From Frankiaceae bacterium (lineage in GTDB: Bacteria > Actinomycetota > Actinomycetes > JAVEEB01): a stretch of DNA of 9,689 nt. Below are positions 6,138-9,689 of this stretch, piece after piece (position 1 is the first letter of the stretch; each line of letters starts with the position of its first letter). Made by a program: the position numbers and the translations under genes. Under the pieces are notes generated by a model, which made no database searches, was not told the origin of the DNA, and was given only the letters and a program-made list of their open reading frames with translations. The stretch is taken from the NCBI GenBank assembly GCA_030840665.1, contig JAVEEB010000344.1, positions 1 through 9,689 on the forward strand, read 5' to 3'.

Positions 6138-6674
6138 ATGTCGACCGTGTTCTGCACGCGTTGCGGTCACGAGAACCCCGACGACAGCCGGTTCTGCGCG
6201 CAGTGCGGCGCAATGCTGGTCAAGTCGGTCACGCTTGATGAGCGCGGCGCGGACGCGACGTCCACGATTTCGCTGACCGGCATCGAGGCTCTCGAACACG
6301 AGCACACGGACGACGAATCCGTCGGCACCAGCGCGGCCGTTGAATCGCTGCCTGCGGACGCGGCCCTCCTCGTCGTCAAGCGCGGCCCGAATGCCGGCAG
6401 CCGGTTCCTTCTGGACAAGCCGATGACCACAGCCGGGCGACACCCCGAGAGCGACATCTTTCTCGACGACGTCACCGTGTCCCGCCGGCACGCGGAGTTC
6501 ATCCGCGGCGAAGGCAACACTTTCTCCGTCCGGGATGTCGGCAGCTTGAACGGGTCGTACCTCAACCGGGAGCGCATCGACGAAGCGCCCCTCACCAGTG
6601 GTGACGAGGTCCAGGTCGGCAAGTTCCGGCTGGTCTTCCTCACAAGCGGCCGCACGGAAGGCGCAAACGCGTAA
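6138..6674 (+). CDS. garA: FHA-domain metabolic switch GarA/OdhI, zinc-ribbon form
   Basis: In mycobacteria and corynebacteria GarA/OdhI binds and inhibits 2-oxoglutarate dehydrogenase and controls glutamate enzymes. Phosphorylation of its N-terminus by Ser/Thr kinases makes its own FHA domain bind the phosphothreonine and switches it off. This 178-residue protein carries the FHA domain at about 76-168, including KRGPNAGSRFLLD (81-93) and IFLDDVTVSRRHAEF (107-121). The phosphothreonine-binding residues R101, S115, R116, H118 and N138-G139 are intact. Residues 1-26 form a zinc ribbon (C6xxC9, C20xxC23) that is absent from M. tuberculosis GarA. The phospho-motif region reads ADATSTIS (38-45), where GarA has ETTS. 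ATG 6138 has GGGAGGGCGGGAG just upstream. The stop overlaps the MerR start (TAATG), so the two are co-translated. It sits between gcvH and gcvP, in line with control of amino-acid carbon flow. Confidence 0.88.
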   Translation: MSTVFCTRCGHENPDDSRFCAQCGAMLVKSVTLDERGADATSTISLTGIEALEHEHTDDESVGTSAAVESLPADAALLVVKRGPNAGSRFLLDKPMTTAGRHPESDIFLDDVTVSRRHAEFIRGEGNTFSVRDVGSLNGSYLNRERIDEAPLTSGDEVQVGKFRLVFLTSGRTEGANA

Positions 6675-7411
6675 TGCCAAGCCCCGCGACGAACCGCCAG
6701 GCGCTGAGCATCGGCGAGGTGCTCTCGCAACTGCGCGCCGACTTCCCGGACGTCACGATCTCCAAGATCCGGTTTCTCGAGTCCGAGGGCCTCGTGGAGC
6801 CCCAGCGGTCGGCGTCCGGCTATCGCAAGTTCACCCGTGACGACGTCGGGCGGCTTCGCTACGTCCTGGCGGCCCAGCGCGACCAGTACCTGCCGCTGAG
6901 GGTCATCAAGCAGCACCTCGAGGCTCTCGACCGCGGGCTGGAGCCGCCCGGTCCGAGCGGCGGCGGGCCGCGCGTCCCCAGCGCGCTGATGTCTGTCGAC
7001 GGACTGCCCGGCCCGGAGACTTTCGGGCGGGACGCCGGGGACGTGCGACTCTCCCGTGAAGAACTGATCGACGAGGCCGGCATCACAGCCCAGCAACTGA
7101 CGGCCCTCGAGGAATACGGACTCGTGAGTCCCCGCTCGGGCGGCGGCTACGACGCCGACGCGCTGATGGTGGCGAAGACCGTTGCGGACATGGCCCGATT
7201 CGGCATCGAGCCGCGTCATCTGCGCGCTTTCCGGAGCGCCGCCGACCGCGAGGTGGGTCTCGTCGAGCAGGTCGTGACACCGCTCGTCAGGCAGCGCGGT
7301 CCCGAAGCTCGCGGCCGGGCAGAGGAGACCGCGAAGGAGATCGCGGCACTCTCGGTCCGGCTGCACGCGACACTCGTCAAGGCTGGACTGCGCCCGGTGC
7401 TGCACCGCTGA
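6674..7411 (+). CDS. ftsR: MerR-family regulator, FtsR/Rv1828 type
   Basis: The protein has 245 residues. The N-terminal MerR winged helix-turn-helix covers about 11-85: LSIGEVLSQLRADFP, then KIRFLESEGLVEPQRSASGY (31-50), RKFTRDDVGRLRYV and LPLRVIKQHLEAL. After a Gly/Pro linker (about 90-122) a second region (126-188) repeats the same pattern: LSREELIDEAGI, LTALEEYGLVSPRSGGGYD (142-160) and FGIEPRHLRAF. This looks like a duplicated, diverged winged-helix unit. There is no cysteine, so metal or thiol sensing is unlikely. Position and sequence fit Rv1828 and corynebacterial FtsR (Cg1631), reported as an activator of ftsZ. ATG 6674 overlaps the garA stop by one base; GGAAGG at 6656-6661 is a rather distant ribosome binding site. 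It is almost certainly in the garA transcript. Confidence 0.85.
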   Translation: MPSPATNRQALSIGEVLSQLRADFPDVTISKIRFLESEGLVEPQRSASGYRKFTRDDVGRLRYVLAAQRDQYLPLRVIKQHLEALDRGLEPPGPSGGGPRVPSALMSVDGLPGPETFGRDAGDVRLSREELIDEAGITAQQLTALEEYGLVSPRSGGGYDADALMVAKTVADMARFGIEPRHLRAFRSAADREVGLVEQVVTPLVRQRGPEARGRAEETAKEIAALSVRLHATLVKAGLRPVLHR

Positions 7412-7463
7412 TCGCAGGCTCGTCAGAGCGACCGCGTTGTCGGGCGCTGCCGGGGAAGTCCGG

Positions 7464-7472
7464 TGTTACGTT
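7464..7472 (+). promoter_or_regulatory. Extended -10 promoter for the bifunctional nuclease gene
   Basis: TG-T-TACGTT (7464-7472) is an extended -10 element, with no good -35. Transcription would start near 7479, 24 bases before GTG 7503. That would exclude the upstream in-frame TTG at 7437 as a start for transcripts from this promoter. The gene may also be reached by read-through from ftsR, 91 bases upstream. Confidence 0.38.
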
Positions 7473-7502
7473 GGACGCATCGGGCCGGCGTCAGGAGCTG
7501 TT

Positions 7503-7973
7503 GTGCACGAACTGAGCGTCGTAGGTGTGCGGGTGGAGTTGCCCTCGCAGCAGCCGATCGTCCTCCTCAAGGAGGCGCACGGTGAGCGATACCTGCCGAT
7601 CTGGATCGGGGCCGTCGAGGCAACGGCCATTGCCTTTGCCCAGCAAGGGGTGGTGCCCCCGCGTCCGCTGACACACGACCTGCTCAAGGACGTGCTCGTC
7701 GCGGTGGGGGCCAGGTTGTCGGCGGTCCAGATCATCGACTTGCGTGACGGCGTGTTCTACGCGGACCTGGTGTTTGCCGACGGCCTGCGAGTCAGCGCTC
7801 GTCCGTCCGACGCGATCGCGCTCGCGCTCCGCGCCAACGTGGCGATCTACGGCGAAGAGGCTCTGCTGGACGAAGCCGGGATCGCAATCCCCGACGAGCA
7901 GGAAAACGAGGTCGAGCGATTTCGTGAGTTCCTCGACACCGTCACACCTGAGGATTTCGACGCCGAGTCATAA
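7503..7973 (+). CDS. Bifunctional nuclease family protein (DUF151/BFN, Rv1829-like)
   Basis: This 156-residue protein is a full-length BFN domain. Visible blocks are RYLPIWIGAVEATAIA (29-44), PPRPLTHDLLKDVL (52-65), DGVFYADLVF (82-91) and VSARPSDAIALALR (97-110). The acidic tail ends VERFREFLDTVTPEDF. The name comes from plant and archaeal proteins reported to have RNase and DNase activity; the role in actinobacteria is not established. It should be a cytoplasmic protein. I prefer GTG 7503 over the in-frame TTG 7437. AGGAG at 7493-7497 is five bases before it, the extended -10 lies just upstream, and the M. tuberculosis homologue begins at about the same place. It lies between the two MerR genes, an order conserved in mycobacteria. 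Confidence 0.88.
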   Translation: MHELSVVGVRVELPSQQPIVLLKEAHGERYLPIWIGAVEATAIAFAQQGVVPPRPLTHDLLKDVLVAVGARLSAVQIIDLRDGVFYADLVFADGLRVSARPSDAIALALRANVAIYGEEALLDEAGIAIPDEQENEVERFREFLDTVTPEDFDAES

Positions 7974-7988
7974 CACGGGAACGACCGT

Positions 7989-8013
7989 AACTCTCAAGTA
8001 GAGATTGAGGGTT
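7989..8013 (+). promoter_or_regulatory. 25-base inverted repeat, likely MerR-type operator
   Basis: AACTCTCAA (7989-7997) and TTGAGGGTT (8005-8013) are complementary at eight of nine positions around a seven-base spacer, GTAGAGA. It begins 15 bases after the bifunctional nuclease stop and ends 22 bases before the -35 of the next promoter, centred about 70 bases upstream of the predicted start. CTCAA/TTGAG arms are also seen in SoxR-type MerR operators. One of the two MerR proteins in this window is the natural candidate binder, acting on the second MerR gene (inference). Most of the window exceeds this local AT content, so chance is less likely than for GC stems. Confidence 0.6.
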
Positions 8014-8035
8014 TGGGGATGGACGGCGTGTCGCA

Positions 8036-8064
8036 TTGACGCTCCTCGCCGTCTTGCTTACGGT
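8036..8064 (+). promoter_or_regulatory. Promoter of the second MerR gene
   Basis: TTGACG (8036-8041), a 17-base spacer and TACGGT (8059-8064) are the best promoter in the window. The predicted start is near 8071. This gives a leader of about 40 bases with a hairpin at its extreme 5' end, and it rules out a start codon at 8005. The inverted repeat at 7989-8013 lies just upstream. Confidence 0.65.
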
Positions 8065-8072
8065 GACGTTAT

Positions 8073-8096
8073 TACGCCGGTGTACTTATCGGCGTG
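8073..8096 (+). other. 5'-UTR hairpin before the second MerR gene
   Basis: ACGCCG (8074-8079) pairs with CGGCGT (8090-8095). The stem extends inward by G-U, U-A and G-U pairs to a UACU tetraloop and outward by one U-G pair. It starts within about two bases of the predicted transcription start and ends six bases before the ribosome binding site AGGAGG (8103-8108). A 5'-terminal stem of this kind could stabilise the mRNA or tune initiation (inference). Confidence 0.4.
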
Positions 8097-8112
8097 CGAC
8101 CCAGGAGGCCTT

Positions 8113-8682
8113 GTGGACCAGCTCGGCGACGACCTTCGAGCAGGCGAGCAAGCGACCCTCTTTCCGGACGCCTCCGACCACTTGCACGACGATTTCGGCT
8201 ACCGCGGCCCCACCGCCTGCTCCGCGGCCGGCATCACGTATCGGCAGCTGGACTACTGGGCTCGCACCAGCCTGGTGGAGCCGAGCATCAGATCAGCGCA
8301 GGGGTCCGGGTCCCAGCGCCTGTACTCGTTCCGGGACATCCTCGTCCTGAAGATCGTCAAGCGCCTGCTCGACGCCGGCGTCTCCTTGCAGAACATCCGC
8401 ACGGCCGTGACGCATCTGCGCGAGCGCGGCGTCCGCGACCTGGCCGTGATCACGTTGATGAGCGACGGGGCCAGCGTCTACGAATGCACGTCCGCGGATG
8501 AGGTCGTCGACCTTCTCGCCGGGGGACAGGGTGTGTTCGGCATCGCCGTGGGCAGCGTCGTCCGCGAGGTCGAAGGCTCCCTGGCCTCGTTGCCGTCAGT
8601 GCGCGCGGATGCCGCAGCCGCTGAGGACGACCACGCCAGTGACGAGCTCGCGTCGCGCCGCAAGCGCCGCACCAGCGCCTGA
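8113..8682 (+). CDS. MerR-family regulator, Rv1830 type
   Basis: The protein has 189 residues. The MerR DNA-binding domain is at about 30-107: GYRGPTACSAAGITYRQLDYWARTS with recognition helix near 43-51, LVEPSIRSAQGSGSQRLYSF (54-73), then DILVLKIVKRLLDAGVSLQNIRTAV. A smaller effector region follows (about 110-160) and a basic Arg/Lys-rich tail ends the protein. The two cysteines (C36, C125) are not arranged as a metal site. I chose GTG 8113 because AGGAGG lies at 8103-8108 and the promoter and hairpin occupy the frame upstream. It has its own promoter and a likely operator, unlike the first MerR gene, which is in the garA operon. The M. tuberculosis counterpart has, as I recall, been linked to cell division (McdR). 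Targets here are unknown; autoregulation through 7989-8013 is a reasonable inference. Confidence 0.85.
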   Translation: MDQLGDDLRAGEQATLFPDASDHLHDDFGYRGPTACSAAGITYRQLDYWARTSLVEPSIRSAQGSGSQRLYSFRDILVLKIVKRLLDAGVSLQNIRTAVTHLRERGVRDLAVITLMSDGASVYECTSADEVVDLLAGGQGVFGIAVGSVVREVEGSLASLPSVRADAAAAEDDHASDELASRRKRRTSA

Positions 8683-8777
8683 GTCCAGGCCTGCCGTCAG
8701 TCCCTGAATCGCGGGCGTGACACTCAGCCATGCGCGACATCGCGACGGCAATGGAATGACCACCGGCCTGTTGTTCG

Positions 8778-8805
8778 TTCACCTGTTTGCCGTCGCTGCT
8801 AGCGT
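8778..8805 (+). promoter_or_regulatory. Promoter of gcvP
   Basis: TTCACC (8778-8783), a 16-base spacer and TAGCGT (8800-8805) preceded by TGC make an extended -10 promoter. The start would be near 8812, leaving a leader of about 97 bases before gcvP. The 226-base gap 8683-8908 otherwise holds no gene. I looked for a glycine riboswitch in it and found no aptamer core. The stretches CCCGC (8818-8822) and GCGGG could pair only with large interruptions. Confidence 0.48.
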
Positions 8806-8908
8806 CGGACATCCAGCCCGCGTCAGGCCCGCACGACCGTGCACGGCGGCGCCGTCCCGTTGACGTCAGCGGGTCCACGCGCGCTGGTCGCATCGCCGTG
8901 GAGGATCT

Positions 8909-9689
8909 GTGAGCAACGCGCCTGGTGACCATGTGGGCTTCGCCGGCAGGCACATCGGACCCGACAGCGCCGAAGAGCAGAAAATGCTCTCCGTGCTGGG
9001 CTACGGCTCCCTGGACGAGCTCGTCGCCACCGCGGTCCCCGCCGCAATCCAGGCGTTCGAACGGCTGGACCTGCCCGGTGCGGCGTCAGAAGAGGAAGTC
9101 CTGGCCGAACTGACGGCTGTGGCCGCCCGCAACGAACCCGGCCGCTCCATGATCGGACTTGGCTACTACCGCACGATCGTCCCAGCCGTGATCCGGCGCA
9201 ACGTCCTCGAGAGCCCGTCCTGGTACACGGCTTACACGCCGTACCAGCCAGAAATCTCTCAAGGTCGACTAGAGCTTCTGCTCGCCTTCCAGACGATGGT
9301 CGCCGACCTCAGCGGCCTGTCGCTGGCGAATGCCAGCCTCCTCGATGAATCGACGGCGGCCGCGGAAGCGATGGCGCTCGCCTACCGTGCCCACCGCGGC
9401 GACGGGGTCTTTCTGGTCGACGGCGACGTGCACCCCCAGACGTTGGCCGTGCTGCGCACCCGCGCCGAGCCGGTCGGCATCCGGCTCGTCGTCCTGGACC
9501 TGACCGAGGCGACGGTGGCGTCGTTCGACGGCGATGTCGTCGGGGCGCTCCTGCAATATCCCGGATCCTCCGGTCGGCTGCGGGACATCGCCCCGACCGT
9601 CGCCGCACTCAAGGCCCGCGGCGCGATCGTCGCCGTGGCCAGTGACCTCCTCGCTTTGACGATCTTGCGGCCGCCGGGTGAGTTCGGGG
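8909..9689 (+). CDS. gcvP: Glycine dehydrogenase (P protein), N-terminal part, runs off the right edge
   Basis: This is the pyridoxal-phosphate enzyme that decarboxylates glycine and hands the aminomethyl group to lipoyl-GcvH. The first 260 codons are present out of roughly 950 expected. Strong family blocks are FAGRHIGP (11-18), MIGLGYY (81-87), [19 protein letters not shown] (104-122), [11 protein letters not shown] (127-137), [18 protein letters not shown] (141-158) and [14 protein letters not shown] (247-260). The PLP lysine lies in the C-terminal half outside the window. GTG 8909 is preceded by GGAGG at 8900-8904, only four bases away, which is short but the best start available. It has its own promoter separated from gcvH by four genes, so H and P protein levels are probably set independently. 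Confidence 0.96.
   Translation, partial: MSNAPGDHVGFAGRHIGPDSAEEQKMLSVLGYGSLDELVATAVPAAIQAFERLDLPGAASEEEVLAELTAVAARNEPGRSMIGLGYYRTIVPAVIRRNVLESPSWYTAYTPYQPEISQGRLELLLAFQTMVADLSGLSLANASLLDESTAAAEAMALAYRAHRGDGVFLVDGDVHPQTLAVLRTRAEPVGIRLVVLDLTEATVASFDGDVVGALLQYPGSSGRLRDIAPTVAALKARGAIVAVASDLLALTILRPPGEFG

Noticed and set aside
7437..7502. TTG start giving a 22-residue longer bifunctional nuclease
   Set aside because: GTG 7503 has AGGAG five bases upstream, an extended -10 box lies inside the longer frame, and the family normally begins here.
8005..8112. Extended start of the second MerR protein
   Set aside because: This region contains the inverted repeat arm, the promoter and the leader hairpin. 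GTG 8113 has AGGAGG and begins the plausible protein.
8677..8690. GCCTG-agtc-CAGGC hairpin at the end of the second MerR gene
   Set aside because: Five pairs, includes the stop codon, no T-tract; not distinguishable from chance.
1..9689. Search for insertion sequences, CRISPR arrays, phage or toxin-antitoxin genes
   Set aside because: No transposase, integrase, spaced repeats or small toxin-like pairs were seen. All real genes are co-directional and of uniform composition, as in core chromosome.

Overview
The window is chromosomal core DNA of a high-GC actinomycete. The evidence is the strong G+C bias at third codon positions, frequent GTG starts, TAnnnT-type -10 boxes and, above all, the gene order. 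The run CDP-alcohol phosphatidyltransferase / DUF881 / small basic protein / DUF881 / gcvH / FHA protein GarA / MerR (FtsR type) / bifunctional nuclease / second MerR / gcvP matches what I remember of the Mycobacterium tuberculosis Rv1822-Rv1832 region. One large gene, a sugar-nucleotide pyrophosphorylase fused to a phosphoglucomutase-like domain, is inserted relative to that order. I see no insertion sequence, phage gene, CRISPR array or sign of recent transfer. I cannot name the genus.

Layout, all on the + strand. Bases 1-66 are the last codons of the ribosome-assembly GTPase Der. A tRNA-Pro(GGG) follows at 129-202. Bases 277-5537 hold a tight envelope operon: CDP-alcohol phosphatidyltransferase, pyrophosphorylase/PGM fusion, DUF881 membrane protein, small basic protein, second DUF881 protein. 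Three of its four junctions are 4-base start/stop overlaps. gcvH (glycine cleavage H protein) follows 22 bases later. A 200-base gap holds a good promoter for the pair garA-ftsR. The DUF151 bifunctional nuclease gene comes next, then a gap with a 25-base inverted repeat, a strong promoter and a 5'-UTR hairpin before the second MerR gene. A 226-base leader precedes gcvP, which runs off the right edge.

How they work together. The left half concerns the cell envelope: phospholipid head-group transfer, probable GDP-mannose (or similar) supply, and an uncharacterised membrane assembly of small basic protein plus two DUF881 proteins. The right half links glycine catabolism (GcvH, GcvP) with GarA, the FHA switch that in mycobacteria and corynebacteria controls 2-oxoglutarate and glutamate metabolism, and with two MerR-type regulators whose relatives are tied to cell division. 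The block therefore places carbon/nitrogen state sensing next to envelope and division functions.

Points most worth a second look: the PGM-like domain has lost nearly all catalytic loops; this GarA has an N-terminal zinc ribbon and an altered phospho-acceptor motif; the second MerR gene carries a near-perfect inverted repeat just upstream; and the overlapping DUF881-sbp-DUF881 cassette has no known function.
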